A stretch of DNA of 15,622 nucleotides from UBA7672 sp034439955. Its GTDB lineage: Bacteria; Pseudomonadota; Alphaproteobacteria; Caulobacterales; Hyphomonadaceae. Location: the NCBI GenBank assembly GCA_034439955.1, contig JAWXBJ010000190.1:1-15622 (forward strand), given 5' to 3'. A program made the position numbers and the translations under genes. Positions 1 through 8,415 of the stretch are shown here, piece after piece. How positions within the stretch are numbered: the first letter of the stretch is position 1; the number at the start of each line of letters is the position of its first letter. Under the pieces are notes generated by a model. It was not told where the DNA came from and searched no databases. It was given only the letters and a program-made list of their open reading frames with translations.

Positions 1-63
1 ATCTGACGGTTAACCGGGAGTTTCCAGGACGCTAGATAAAGCCCCCCGAGTTCACGGCCGCGA

Positions 64-1545
64 TTATGCTGTCAAACCCAATCGTCGTCGCGCGGCCGTC
101 ACCACGCCGTGGATCAGCGCCCTTTCCTCGTTTTGCATCTGCAGGACCAGCAAGCCAAACGCGATCAGGGCAAATGTCAGGCGCGCAGCGACGCCTGACA
201 TTGTGTTCTCGGTCGCAGGATTGAACAACACATGCCCGAGAGCGATCGCGCCAAGCAGTAGGCCCAGCCTTACGATAATATGCGGTGGAATTCGCAGGCC
301 GTGCCTGGCGCGCAAGCGGGCGATCATCAGTCCGCCAGACAGTACCGCGCCGATGCTCAGTCCTATCCAGACCGTGCTGGAGCCGAAAACGCCCGCGAGC
401 GCGACGGTCAGCGCCGCCGCGACGCACAATCCCGTCGATGCGGCGAGCGCCATGAATGGCATTTCGTCCAGTCCAACCAGAAGCTGCAGATAGACGTTCA
501 TCAACTGATAGAGACATTGCCAAACCAGGAAGCCGGCGATCAGGACAGCCGACGGATGGAAGGCGTGGGTATAGAGGATGGTCATCGCCAGCTGCGGAAA
601 CAGCACCAGGGGGACGGCCCCGAGCATGAACAGCGCAAGGATGCGACCGGCAAACATGTGGGTGTGCCTCTGCTTTTCCTCGGCATCCTTCAGGCGATTG
701 AGCGTCGGCGCGAGATAAAGAGCGGTCATGGCGGCGAGGAGCGATCCGGCCGTCAGCGAAACCGTCAGTGCGGCATGGAGGATGCCCGCCTCCCGTTCTC
801 CCGCCACAGCGAGCACGCCATATCGCACCGCCAGGAGCATTCCCGTGTATGCGATCATGGTCACGTAGACGGACAGGGCGGTGACGCCGATCGCGGGGGT
901 CCGATGATCCGCGCTTAGCTGTTCCTGAGGCCGCCGGAAGAACGAAATTCCTTCCGTTAAGTCGAGATAGACGAGAGCCCCAAGCGTCGTCACCAGTCCT
1001 GCTGCAGTCGATCCCACATAGAGCCCGATCGTTCCCCCCATGGTCGCGCCGATGATGGCGCTGGCAGCGGAAATCGCGGCCACGACCAGGCCGAGCGCCG
1101 AGCCGGCGAGAGGCCGCCGCGCCGACGCCAGAACATTCACCAGGAAGCTCGCGATCATCAGCGGGGCGATCCCCAGGACGGCGACCAGCAGCGAGTTGGT
1201 GTACGGGGCCATTTTGGGGCCGGACAGCTGTGGCCAAAGGGCAAGCGCCAGTCCGCACAAAAGCGTTGCCGAAACCGACAGCAGGGTAATCAGGCGGAGG
1301 AACCGGTTGCTGACGTGCCGGAACGCGGCGGCGCTTTCGCCCTGAGCTTGCGACATGAACTTCAGGGCGGTGAACGGCAATCCGAACGCGCCCAACTGGA
1401 CCACCAGGAGCACGATCTGGTCGATGGTGCCGACGATGCCGAGGCCTTCAGGTCCAAGGAAGACCGAAAGCCCTTTCTGCCGAAGGACGCCGACCAGCAG
1501 CGCCAGAAACTGCATCAGGCCGATCAGGAGGAGGGCGCGGGCCAT
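64..1545 (-). CDS. Wzx-type polysaccharide flippase (MATE/MOP superfamily membrane protein)
   Basis: A 493-residue polytopic membrane protein, hydrophobic almost from its first residue and made of repeated transmembrane segments separated by short basic loops. The N-terminal stretch with GLSVFLGPEGLGIVGT resembles polysaccharide-biosynthesis (Wzx/RfbX-like) flippases, and the length fits that family. Such proteins move undecaprenol-linked oligosaccharides from the cytoplasmic to the periplasmic face of the inner membrane. It is the last gene of the minus-strand polysaccharide operon, 7 bp after the methyltransferase stop. The ATG at 1545 is the start nearest that stop; no clear Shine-Dalgarno sequence precedes it, so translation may be coupled. 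The stop is TAA. No polymerase or ligase gene lies beside it in the window, so the transported substrate is unknown. The superfamily is fairly certain; the flippase role is inferred from the neighbours. Confidence 0.85.
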   Translation of the reverse strand: MARALLLIGLMQFLALLVGVLRQKGLSVFLGPEGLGIVGTIDQIVLLVVQLGAFGLPFTALKFMSQAQGESAAAFRHVSNRFLRLITLLSVSATLLCGLALALWPQLSGPKMAPYTNSLLVAVLGIAPLMIASFLVNVLASARRPLAGSALGLVVAAISAASAIIGATMGGTIGLYVGSTAAGLVTTLGALVYLDLTEGISFFRRPQEQLSADHRTPAIGVTALSVYVTMIAYTGMLLAVRYGVLAVAGEREAGILHAALTVSLTAGSLLAAMTALYLAPTLNRLKDAEEKQRHTHMFAGRILALFMLGAVPLVLFPQLAMTILYTHAFHPSAVLIAGFLVWQCLYQLMNVYLQLLVGLDEMPFMALAASTGLCVAAALTVALAGVFGSSTVWIGLSIGAVLSGGLMIARLRARHGLRIPPHIIVRLGLLLGAIALGHVLFNPATENTMSGVAARLTFALIAFGLLVLQMQNEERALIHGVVTAARRRLGLTA

Positions 1546-1552
1546 GTTGACG

Positions 1553-2689
1553 CTAACCAGCGCGCTGCGAGGGCGCGGCCTGGGCGGGCTTTTCCGCGCC
1601 GGCTTGTTCTGGAAATCCGCGGCGCCGTATGGGCGGGTCCTGCGTTCCCAGCTTGCGTCCCTGGACGCGATAATAGGCCCCGAAAAGCGGAAGCACCCAT
1701 TTCAGAAATCCCAGAGCAAGGCTCTGATTGTAGAGTCGCGCCAATTTCGCCTTCGGACCCGTAAAGAGCGCTATGTCTTCATCGGATATTTCCGGAAACA
1801 CCACATCGGCCTCTATGTCATCGGAAGGCGCGAACAGTCGCAACATTTCCGACCGGCTCAGCAGGCGCGTGAAGGCGTAGTCCTGCCCAGACACAAGCTT
1901 AACCCAGGCCGGTTGCAGGGCGACCGGGAGATAGCCAACGCCCCACACCCCGACATGAGGCTCAGGCGACAGGCTGAAGCGATTGGGCGTCGACAGGCCA
2001 AATCGGCCCTCTGGCGCGAGAACCCTGATTATTTCCTGGCAGCAGGCCGGCTGGTCACCAACATGCTCGATGACGTCCAGAGAAATGACGGATTTCATCG
2101 AGGACGACTGCAGGGGCAGCCTCTCCGCCATGCCCGCCGCCAGATGAACGTCTCCGCCATTGGCGCGCGCCAGATGTTTCGCGATGACCAGCCATTCGAG
2201 AGAGACGTCCAGTCCGGACAATGACTTCCCATGCCTCGCGGCGGCGGCCAGCAGTTGCCCAGGCCCGCAACCGATCTCGATCGCGGGGGGAATTAACAGG
2301 GGCTCCAGCCAGCCCTGAATCTGCGAGGAGCACTTATCGACCCCTTTCAGAACCTGACGGGTGCGAAGGGAGGATTTGTCTTCCGTCATGCCTCGCGACG
2401 AACGGAACACGTCCCGGATCGCTGACTCCAGCCCGGAGGTCCCGACATGCGCTTCGATTTCAAGCGCCCGTTTCCGGTCGTGCTCAAAGTTGATCCACGC
2501 CTGTCGATCGACCCGGAGATCCGGTATGCCCGCGATGACCGGATAGGTGTTTGCACACGATCGGCAGGACGACCGCTCGGCGACTGTCGAGAGATCGCCG
2601 CGGCAGACAGGACAGCACCACGGGGATGTCGTGGCCGGCATGACCATGTCACCGAGTGTGCCTGGCTGATGAGGGTGCGGGGCGGCCAT
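1553..2689 (-). CDS. Class I SAM-dependent methyltransferase with N-terminal zinc ribbon
   Basis: A 378-residue protein. An N-terminal Trm112-like zinc ribbon (CPVC at residues 26-29, CRSC at 42-45, followed by YPVIAGIPDLR) precedes a class I methyltransferase fold. Motif I is EIGCGPG at 138-144, an acidic post-I region is GLDVSLEW, and the motif II region is SLDVIEHV near 203-210. This layout is common in sugar or lipid O-methyltransferases of polysaccharide clusters. The frame stays open to 2902, but that extension overlaps the upstream glycosyltransferase and is low-complexity Arg/Ser-rich. The ATG at 2689 begins 8 bp after that gene's stop and is preferred; a second candidate is the ATG at 2647. 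The C-terminal tail is Pro/Ala/Arg-rich. It is paralogous to the methyltransferase at 9152-10168. The acceptor is unknown. Confidence 0.88.
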   Translation of the reverse strand: MAAPHPHQPGTLGDMVMPATTSPWCCPVCRGDLSTVAERSSCRSCANTYPVIAGIPDLRVDRQAWINFEHDRKRALEIEAHVGTSGLESAIRDVFRSSRGMTEDKSSLRTRQVLKGVDKCSSQIQGWLEPLLIPPAIEIGCGPGQLLAAAARHGKSLSGLDVSLEWLVIAKHLARANGGDVHLAAGMAERLPLQSSSMKSVISLDVIEHVGDQPACCQEIIRVLAPEGRFGLSTPNRFSLSPEPHVGVWGVGYLPVALQPAWVKLVSGQDYAFTRLLSRSEMLRLFAPSDDIEADVVFPEISDEDIALFTGPKAKLARLYNQSLALGFLKWVLPLFGAYYRVQGRKLGTQDPPIRRRGFPEQAGAEKPAQAAPSQRAG

Positions 2690-2696
2690 GGCGTCG

Positions 2697-3737
2697 CTAT
2701 CCCGCTCTTGCCGGTCGTGCGAGCTTGCGTTCCGTCCAGCACCAGAGAAACGCTGCGGTGCTGTAGATGTAGTAGGCCTGATGGAATGCGATTGCGGCCA
2801 AGGCGAACAACACTCCCTTGTGACGCGCGAATGCGGCGAACAGCTTTGCGTTGACGGCGACCGCCAGTGCGAACGCGGCCAGCGGCGTCCAGAACGGCGC
2901 AACGCCCACCAGGGCTGCCAGCACTGAAAGAACGACCAGCCCGGCCAGGCCCGCTCTCAGGCGCTCGGTCCAGCCGACGTTGAGATCGTTGTCGAGGCCG
3001 CCGCGCGACAGCATGAGACGGCCCCACGGCAAGGCCCGCCGGAGAATGTCGACCCTTATGAGTTCACGCACCGTCCAGAGCTTGAGGTGCGTGCAGAGCA
3101 GGGTCCTGTCGAGCAGGATCCGTCCGCCATTGTCGCGAAGGCGATATCCCAGCTCGATGTCCTCGATGGACGGCATCGTGTAGCGCTCACCGTCAAAGCC
3201 GCCGACCGCCAGAAACCTGTCTTTCCGGATGGCGCCATACCCCGCCCAGAATGTCGAAGCATCCGGCTTGCCCTGCTGGTGGACGAAATGGTGGACAAGA
3301 TTCTTGTACTGGGATCCGAAATTCTGGGCGCGCGGCTTGTCGTCATAGGAGCCAAACACGGCCCAGACGCCTGGGTCGGTGAATGCGCGTGCGATTTTTT
3401 CCGGACCGTCCGGGCGCCCGACCACGTCGGAATCGACAAACCAGAGAATATCCCCGCTCGCCTGCTTGGCCGCGATGTTGCGCGCGCCGCCCGGCCCGAG
3501 ACGGCCCCCGGAGGGGATGACCCGGGCGCCCATTTCGCTCGCCATGCGCGCTGTGGCGTCGCTTGAGGAATCGTCGATCACGATGACTTCCAGCACCTTG
3601 CCGGCTGTCAGCAGCTGGCACAACGGGGGAAGGCTGTGCGGCAGGAACGCAACGGCATTGTAGGCCGGCATGATGACGGTGATGCTGTAAGGCCGGGCCG
3701 CCATATCCTCCGCGCCATTTTCGCGATCGTTCGTCAT
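2697..3737 (-). CDS. Family 2 glycosyltransferase with C-terminal membrane segments
   Basis: A 346-residue canonical GT-A family 2 transferase. It opens with ITVIMPAYN at residues 19-27, has the nucleotide-binding VIDDSSSD at 53-60, the metal-binding DSD at 102-104 in LWFVDSDVV, an FWAGYGAIR acceptor-side segment, and a catalytic-base-like ED at 192-193 in SIEDIELGYRL. The C-terminus carries hydrophobic segments that probably anchor it to the inner membrane, as in lipid-linked sugar transferases. The start at 3737 is chosen because its ATG overlaps the upstream TGA in a 4-bp ATGA junction; the frame stays open to 3830 but only as overlap. The role is transfer of a sugar from a nucleotide donor onto a lipid-linked intermediate; neither donor nor acceptor can be named. 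Confidence 0.92.
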   Translation of the reverse strand: MTNDRENGAEDMAARPYSITVIMPAYNAVAFLPHSLPPLCQLLTAGKVLEVIVIDDSSSDATARMASEMGARVIPSGGRLGPGGARNIAAKQASGDILWFVDSDVVGRPDGPEKIARAFTDPGVWAVFGSYDDKPRAQNFGSQYKNLVHHFVHQQGKPDASTFWAGYGAIRKDRFLAVGGFDGERYTMPSIEDIELGYRLRDNGGRILLDRTLLCTHLKLWTVRELIRVDILRRALPWGRLMLSRGGLDNDLNVGWTERLRAGLAGLVVLSVLAALVGVAPFWTPLAAFALAVAVNAKLFAAFARHKGVLFALAAIAFHQAYYIYSTAAFLWCWTERKLARPARAG

Positions 3738-4627
3738 GAGCGCTCTTCTCCCCGAGCCGGCCGGAGCACGGCGTTGAGATAGCCGCCTATTTCCCCAATG
3801 CTCCAGCTGGCGATGAACCACAGCAGCCACGGCGAGGCGACCGGCAACGCCCGCAGATAGATGTCACCGCGAAACGCCCGCCGCGTTACGCGAGTCAGAA
3901 TGACAAACGGAACGAGCGGGGAGGCAAGCAGGTAGGCCACACGCCGCAGCAACGGCAGCGCCCGGGATCGCGATTCACCATATTCGCGGCCATGCTGCAG
4001 GCGCTGGCGTGCAAAGTCGCCGGCGAGCTCCCGGCCGCGATACCCGACGCGGATCGCCGGCGCGACGCAAAGCGAAAGGCCCTCTGTCGCGAACCGGCGG
4101 TGGAATGACGGCTCCCAGAAGCCCTTCGCCAGCAACTGGGGATGAGCCATGATTTCCGCGCGCCGGTAGATTGCGTTGTCCGCCGCGATATCGGCGACGG
4201 CGCGGGCCCGTTGCGGAGGTGCAAACGCAAGGTAGCGGAGGAGATAGATGCTCTTGTGAACTGGCGAGCATCGAGGGTCGAGTTCGATGACCCCGCCGAC
4301 GCCAACATTCTTCTGCAGGTCGGCAGCGAGGAGTGTCGCAACCCAGTCCGGCGAGGGAAGACAGTGAGCGGAGGTTAGTGCGACATGCTTGCCGCGCGCA
4401 CGCAGTATTCCGTCCCGCCAGAGTTCGGGGATCAGGGTGTTCTCAGGAGAAGAAAGAGTCTCGCCCCCGGGCGGGGGAGTCCAGCCGTCCGGAGGCGGTC
4501 CGGCAAAGACGAACAGAAGCTGGTTTCCGGAAGACGCCGCTGAACCAAGCCGTGTCGAGAGATCGGCGAGGTTCGCCGCAGCATCCTTGACCGCGACGAC
4601 AATGGTGAGAGCGCAATCCGTGCTCAT
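3734..4627 (-). CDS. Degenerate family 2 glycosyltransferase-like protein lacking DxD
   Basis: A 297-residue protein with the general layout of a short family 2 glycosyltransferase: a beta-strand opening (LTIVVAVKD at 7-15), a PSPDW segment at 91-95, a GGVIELD strand, an acceptor-side ADNAIYRRAEI region near 149-159 and a hydrophobic C-terminal half that probably associates with the membrane. Where catalytic members have a DxD metal-binding motif, it reads LTSAHC (84-89), so no aspartate is available there. It may be catalytically inactive or use a metal-independent mechanism. It resembles the neighbouring protein at 4714-5577, suggesting an old duplication. The ATG start at 4627 lies 86 bp after the upstream stop. 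The gene ends in an ATGA overlap with the canonical transferase, consistent with a joint function. Assignment is by fold pattern only. Confidence 0.75.
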   Translation of the reverse strand: MSTDCALTIVVAVKDAAANLADLSTRLGSAASSGNQLLFVFAGPPPDGWTPPPGGETLSSPENTLIPELWRDGILRARGKHVALTSAHCLPSPDWVATLLAADLQKNVGVGGVIELDPRCSPVHKSIYLLRYLAFAPPQRARAVADIAADNAIYRRAEIMAHPQLLAKGFWEPSFHRRFATEGLSLCVAPAIRVGYRGRELAGDFARQRLQHGREYGESRSRALPLLRRVAYLLASPLVPFVILTRVTRRAFRGDIYLRALPVASPWLLWFIASWSIGEIGGYLNAVLRPARGEERS

Positions 4628-4686
4628 CCGAAACCGCGCCTGGCCAGGTCGTTGTCCTCGCGCACGCGCTGAACCTTACGCCGTTG

Positions 4687-4710
4687 ATGCGTTTCCCCCT
4701 GGTTACGCAT
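4687..4710. repeat. Small inverted repeat in the only sizeable intra-operon gap
   Basis: The perfect 6-bp arms ATGCGT (4687-4692) and ACGCAT (4705-4710) are separated by 12 bases. They lie just after the stop of the gene ending at 4714, inside the 86-bp gap that breaks an otherwise very tight operon. In the minus-strand transcript this could form a short hairpin, but no U-tract follows, so it is not a standard terminator. It could be an mRNA-stability or translational element, or chance. Confidence 0.25.
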
Positions 4711-4713
4711 GGG

Positions 4714-5577
4714 TCAGGTCCACTCCTTGAGGCTGCGGCCAATGCGACCGGTGGCGATTCCCAGGAATTCGCCTACGCCCCATCTGCCATGCATCATCAT
4801 GATCCACAGCATTACCTGCGGAGCACGCCAGAGCCACCCGGGAGCGTCCCGAAACGATCGAATGGTCAGCACCGCCGGCACCGCGACCGTTCTCGCAGCC
4901 AGCGCCAGTCGCAGCATGAGCGGTTTTCCGGCAAACTGCCCGCCGCCATAGATGCGACCATGGTGGTACCGGGTCGACAGGCGCGCTCCATGGCGGTCCT
5001 GCGCGGCATAGGTGACGCTCGCCTTGCGGTCCATGAGGACAGGCCCGCGCGCGCGAAGACTAGCGAACATGGCGTTGTCGACCATGTCCGTTGCCGACGT
5101 CACGTCCCCGATCGCGGATTTTCGAACCGCGAAGTTGGCGCCTGCAAGGGAGCCCACCCGGACAGGGTCACCGGCCGTCGGCAGCCTGGACGCCTGGAAT
5201 CGTGCATACTCGCAGATGCCAAGTGCGCGGAACCGGGCCGGAAGCAGCCGTGAAATCTCGACTGGACCGCCGACGGCCGCAGCTTCCGGATTTTCGAATG
5301 CGTCGTGGATCGCAGCATACCAGCCAGGGTCCGGAATGCAGGTGTCCTCGAGAAAGGCGACCAGGTCCGTTTTCGCCGCCTTGAGCGCCCGCAGCCGTCT
5401 CGCCGGCACGCTCTGGTCTTCGGGGCCAGGTTCGGGTCGCGCGATCACAACGATGTCCGCCTGGGCCGAAACGGCCTTCAGACACTCTCCAAGGGCGGGC
5501 TCGCCCGCCAACGGCATCACCACAACCGTCATCGCCTGACGAAGCGCGCCGCGCATGCCTGCGGTCGTGTCGGTCAT
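4714..5577 (-). CDS. Small family 2 glycosyltransferase-like protein
   Basis: A 287-residue protein resembling a compact GT-A family 2 transferase. It has a hydrophobic opening strand (MTVVVMPLAG at 16-25), a LEDTC segment at 76-80 where the DxD motif is expected, IPDPGWY at 81-87, a GGPVEIS strand, and GANFAVRKSAI at 147-156, the usual region around the acceptor-binding loop. Only part of the DxD motif is kept (E-D-T), which some family 2 enzymes tolerate. The C-terminal third is hydrophobic with basic residues. The ATG at 5577 overlaps the upstream Gfo/Idh stop in an ATGA junction. It is similar in size and layout to the next gene (3734-4627). The likely role is sugar transfer in polysaccharide assembly; activity is uncertain. 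Confidence 0.8.
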   Translation of the reverse strand: MTDTTAGMRGALRQAMTVVVMPLAGEPALGECLKAVSAQADIVVIARPEPGPEDQSVPARRLRALKAAKTDLVAFLEDTCIPDPGWYAAIHDAFENPEAAAVGGPVEISRLLPARFRALGICEYARFQASRLPTAGDPVRVGSLAGANFAVRKSAIGDVTSATDMVDNAMFASLRARGPVLMDRKASVTYAAQDRHGARLSTRYHHGRIYGGGQFAGKPLMLRLALAARTVAVPAVLTIRSFRDAPGWLWRAPQVMLWIMMMHGRWGVGEFLGIATGRIGRSLKEWT

Positions 5578-6584
5578 GACGCTTGCCGGCGTCTGGAGTC
5601 CTGGACTTCAGCCGTCAGGACATCGCGAACTGCGGCGCCCTCCAGGATCGTCGCTGAATCGATCGGAGGCCCCGCCCCGCCCCTGACCGCAATCGCTGCG
5701 TAGAACAGCCGCGTGAGGCTCTTCAGGCCCGGATAGGCGGGCTCCCGTCGCAGCGATCGGCCAACGAGGTTGGACGATGCGGCGGCCAATGTTCGCAGCG
5801 ATCCCATGAACGGCGCGCTGATCTTGGCGGATCGTGAAACGTCTCCGGAATTGACGACCGCGTAGCCGTGGAAGCCGTTGATGTCGATGCTGCCCGACCC
5901 GCACTGAATGTGCGTGTTCATGCACGTGGGTCTGGCGTGAGCGCTGACGAAAATGGATATCAGCACGCCCTCATGCGCGGCCGTCGCCAGCAATTCTCCC
6001 GGCTTCGAGCGCAGGATCGCCCATTGCAGACTTGCTGCCGGCGCGCCCGGCATCAACCGCTGCAGGATCGAAATGGGGTGGGGAAGGATCTCATTCACGA
6101 GATCTCCGGGGCTGATGGCGCCGCGATCGGCGCCCGCAGAACAGATGTTGAAGTCGATGCGATGCAACGGACCGAGTGTGCGCATCGCGATGAGGGCGCG
6201 TTCGACGCCAGGCTGGAAAGCGTATTGATGAACCGGACAAACCTGGACACCCGCGCGACGCGCTGCTTCGAGGACAGAGCCCGTCACACTGGCGCTTCCG
6301 GCCAGCGGTTTTTCGACGAATGCATGAACCCCGATCGCGGCCAGCGCGAACGCTATTTCTGCATGTGTGGCGGTTGGCGTGCAGACATGGGCGGCCATCA
6401 CGGGTCGATCACCGAGGACAGCCAGACTGGTCCCGGTGAGCGCGGCGGGCGCGAGCCGTGCCAGGCCCGTGGCGGCGTGGATGTCGCGATCGACAATAGC
6501 GACCACACGGGCTCCAAGGCTCTGCGCCGTGGCCAGATGCCAACGTCCCATCAATCCCGCGCCAATGATGGCGACGTCGAGCAC
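5574..6584 (-). CDS. Gfo/Idh/MocA family NAD(P)-dependent oxidoreductase (polysaccharide operon)
   Basis: A 336-residue protein with an N-terminal Rossmann domain (AIIGAGLMGRWH at 5-16), the family signature CTPTATHAEIA near 68-78, and the catalytic EKP at 91-93 in HAFVEKPLAG. The C-terminal substrate domain keeps a histidine in EILPHPISIL, although the usual GG-x-DxGxHxxD pattern is altered. Family members oxidise or reduce a ring or side-chain hydroxyl of sugars or nucleotide sugars, so here it probably modifies a sugar intermediate of the surface polysaccharide. The start is a GTG at 6584 with a good Shine-Dalgarno (GGGAG, spacing about 6), 11 bp after the FAD oxidoreductase stop. The stop overlaps the next start by 4 bp. 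The exact substrate cannot be read from the sequence. Confidence 0.88.
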   Translation of the reverse strand: MLDVAIIGAGLMGRWHLATAQSLGARVVAIVDRDIHAATGLARLAPAALTGTSLAVLGDRPVMAAHVCTPTATHAEIAFALAAIGVHAFVEKPLAGSASVTGSVLEAARRAGVQVCPVHQYAFQPGVERALIAMRTLGPLHRIDFNICSAGADRGAISPGDLVNEILPHPISILQRLMPGAPAASLQWAILRSKPGELLATAAHEGVLISIFVSAHARPTCMNTHIQCGSGSIDINGFHGYAVVNSGDVSRSAKISAPFMGSLRTLAAASSNLVGRSLRREPAYPGLKSLTRLFYAAIAVRGGAGPPIDSATILEGAAVRDVLTAEVQDSRRRQAS

Positions 6585-6595
6585 GGTAACTCCCG

Positions 6596-8122
6596 TTAAC
6601 TGGCGAGCGGCATCGGTACGAGCGGCTGCGACCTTTCCAGCTGGTGAAGTTCTTCCTCGGTGATATTGCCGCCTTCTTCCTGGTATTCGGTGTCGATATT
6701 GATCCTCCAGAGATCGTATTGCGCCCCGAGGATGTTGCGCACCGCCAGCATGGCAGTCAGCATCGAGTGATCCTGGTTGTTGTACTTGTGCATGCCGTTC
6801 CGACCGACGAGCTGGAGGTTGGGCAGCTTGTCCAGAAATTCGCGCAGTATCGCGAGGCCCGGACGAAACGCGTCGTCGTAGACGGGATAGGCTTTTTTCT
6901 GGCGGACCACCGTGCCGTCCACGACGTCAGCCGCCTTGGCCAGACCGACGCGCTCGAGTTCCTTGCTGGCCAGCGCGATAAGGTCCGGGTCGGACATCGC
7001 CCACAGCCCATCGCCTTCGAAACAGAAGTATTCCATGCCGTAGCAGGTCCTGTCGGGCTCGGGGACCATCTCCGGGCTCCAGTTGTCGAAGATCTGCACG
7101 CGGCCGACCTTGACTTCGGGTTCGTGGATATAAACCCAATTGTCTTCGGTCTTGGGCTGGCCGCGCGTGATCAGCGCGACAGTCAGGAAATCCCGATAGG
7201 AGAACGCATCCCTGGCCTTCAGGATATGCGGCGGAGGAGGGGGATCGAAGGCGGCGATCAGATCGCGGATCGGCATGCTGCTGATGAAGTTCGCGCCCCC
7301 GTAAAGCTTGCCGCCCGCCTCGACGGCGGTGACGCCGCGCTCCGGCTCCCACAGGACGCGGGTCACCGGAGCGTTCATCACGACCTCCGACTGCCGCTGC
7401 TCGACGATTTCCTTGACGCGGTTCCAGAGCATACCGGGTCCGTGCCGGGGATACTCGAAACTGTTGATGAAGGACTTGATCTTGACGTCCTTGGCCGACC
7501 TACCGCCGAAGGTGAGGAAGGTGAGGATCACCTTCTTCACGGAAATCCCCTTGATGCGCTGGGCGGCCCACTCGGACTGGATCTCGCGGCATTTCATGCC
7601 CCAGACCTTTTCGGTGTAGCTCTCAAAGAAGCGCTTGAACAAGCGCTTGCCGAACCTGATCGACACGTAGGTTTCAAAATCCCGTTCGGGCTGCGGAATG
7701 CGGAGAAGTTTCTTGGCGTGCTTTTCGAGCCCGGCTTTTGTGTAGCTCAACAGGCAGAGCCCGGTTTCAATCGGTCCCAGACCGAGGAACAGATTCCAGG
7801 GTTCCAGCGGATACTGGAAAAAATGCTTGTTGTACAAAATGCGCGAAGAGCGGCTTCGTGTCAGGAAGTCCTTGCCCATCACGTCGCGCCACATCTGCTC
7901 CACGACCTTGACCTTCGTGTAGAAGCGGTGCCCGCCGATGTCGAACTTGTAGCCCTTGTACTCGGCGGTTCTCGAAATGCCGCCGACATCATTCTCGGCT
8001 TCAAGAACGACACTCGACTTGTTTGCGGCGCACAGCTCGTAAGCCGCTGTGAGACCGGCTGGGCCGCCGCCAATGATAACTGTGCGGTCAGCGTCTTTCG
8101 CGTTTGCGCCGTTGAGGTTCAA
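6596..8122 (-). CDS. FAD-dependent oxidoreductase, UDP-galactopyranose mutase/amine oxidase superfamily
   Basis: A 508-residue flavoprotein. The N-terminal dinucleotide-binding motif is VIIGGGPAGLTAAYEL at 15-30, followed by EAENDVGGISRT, which holds the FAD ribose-binding acidic residue. The C-terminal FAD-binding signature is GRNGMHKYNNQDHSM, starting near residue 440. The arrangement is typical of NAD(P)-binding-like proteins related to protoporphyrinogen oxidase and UDP-galactopyranose mutase that recur in bacterial polysaccharide clusters. It is probably a sugar- or polyprenyl-sugar-modifying redox enzyme or mutase. Translation starts at TTG (8122), supported by a strong Shine-Dalgarno (GGAGAG, 6 bases upstream) and by the closeness of the Rossmann motif; the next methionine lies far inside. 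It is the first gene of the seven-gene minus-strand operon. Superfamily certain, reaction unknown. Confidence 0.9.
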   Translation of the reverse strand: MNLNGANAKDADRTVIIGGGPAGLTAAYELCAANKSSVVLEAENDVGGISRTAEYKGYKFDIGGHRFYTKVKVVEQMWRDVMGKDFLTRSRSSRILYNKHFFQYPLEPWNLFLGLGPIETGLCLLSYTKAGLEKHAKKLLRIPQPERDFETYVSIRFGKRLFKRFFESYTEKVWGMKCREIQSEWAAQRIKGISVKKVILTFLTFGGRSAKDVKIKSFINSFEYPRHGPGMLWNRVKEIVEQRQSEVVMNAPVTRVLWEPERGVTAVEAGGKLYGGANFISSMPIRDLIAAFDPPPPPHILKARDAFSYRDFLTVALITRGQPKTEDNWVYIHEPEVKVGRVQIFDNWSPEMVPEPDRTCYGMEYFCFEGDGLWAMSDPDLIALASKELERVGLAKAADVVDGTVVRQKKAYPVYDDAFRPGLAILREFLDKLPNLQLVGRNGMHKYNNQDHSMLTAMLAVRNILGAQYDLWRINIDTEYQEEGGNITEEELHQLERSQPLVPMPLAS

Positions 8123-8232
8123 CTTGAGCTCTCCCTGCTCGTTCCTGTTCGTCGACGGCCTGAGCCGAAACCCGCATCTTCATGGACGGTCGGCGACCGG
8201 CCACCGCATATCATCTGGCGTGGACACTTGCT

Positions 8233-8251
8233 CCGGCTTTTCTCCAGCCGG
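8233..8251. repeat. Inverted repeat in divergent promoter region, possible operator
   Basis: The perfect arms CCGGCT (8233-8238) and AGCCGG (8246-8251) are separated by seven pyrimidine-rich bases (TTTCTCC). It sits close to the AT-rich TAAAAT patch on the minus strand. It could be a regulator-binding dyad or an untranslated-leader hairpin of the polysaccharide operon. No regulator gene in the window can be linked to it. Confidence 0.25.
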
Positions 8252-8361
8252 GCGAGCTCTGATCAATTTTATTCCCTTGGTATCCCGCCTCGCACTTCTG
8301 CAAGGCGCATGCCTGACCCGGATCGCCTCTATTTTGGTCATCGCTCCCGTCGTGATCCGCC

Positions 8362-8415
8362 AACAGCATGGACCGGGCCAACATCATGGACCAGACCAGC
8401 ATCATGGACCAGGAA
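8362..8415. repeat. Three tandem 18-bp repeats around CATGGACC
   Basis: Three adjacent 18-base units begin at 8362, 8380 and 8398. Each contains the core CATGGACC; units two and three share ATCATGGACCAG exactly. The spacing is exactly in-frame (6 codons). In one plus-strand frame the repeats read MDRANI/MDQTSI/MDQECD; in another they read QHGPG/QHHGPD/QHHGPG. They could be binding sites for a regulator of the downstream operon, a tiny repeated peptide, or a slippage product. Confidence 0.7.

Noticed and set aside
32..1258. A 408-codon minus-strand frame overlapping the flippase gene
   Set aside because: It is Arg/Gly/Asp-rich with no membrane segments or motifs, and the other frame of the same strand encodes a clear polytopic membrane protein.
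2690..2902. N-terminal extension of the minus-strand methyltransferase
   Set aside because: It lies wholly inside the upstream glycosyltransferase gene and is low-complexity Ser/Arg-rich. The ATG at 2689, just after that gene's stop, is a better start.
8362..8415. Possible CRISPR array
   Set aside because: The units are only 18 bp, directly adjacent with no spacers, and there are no cas genes in the window.
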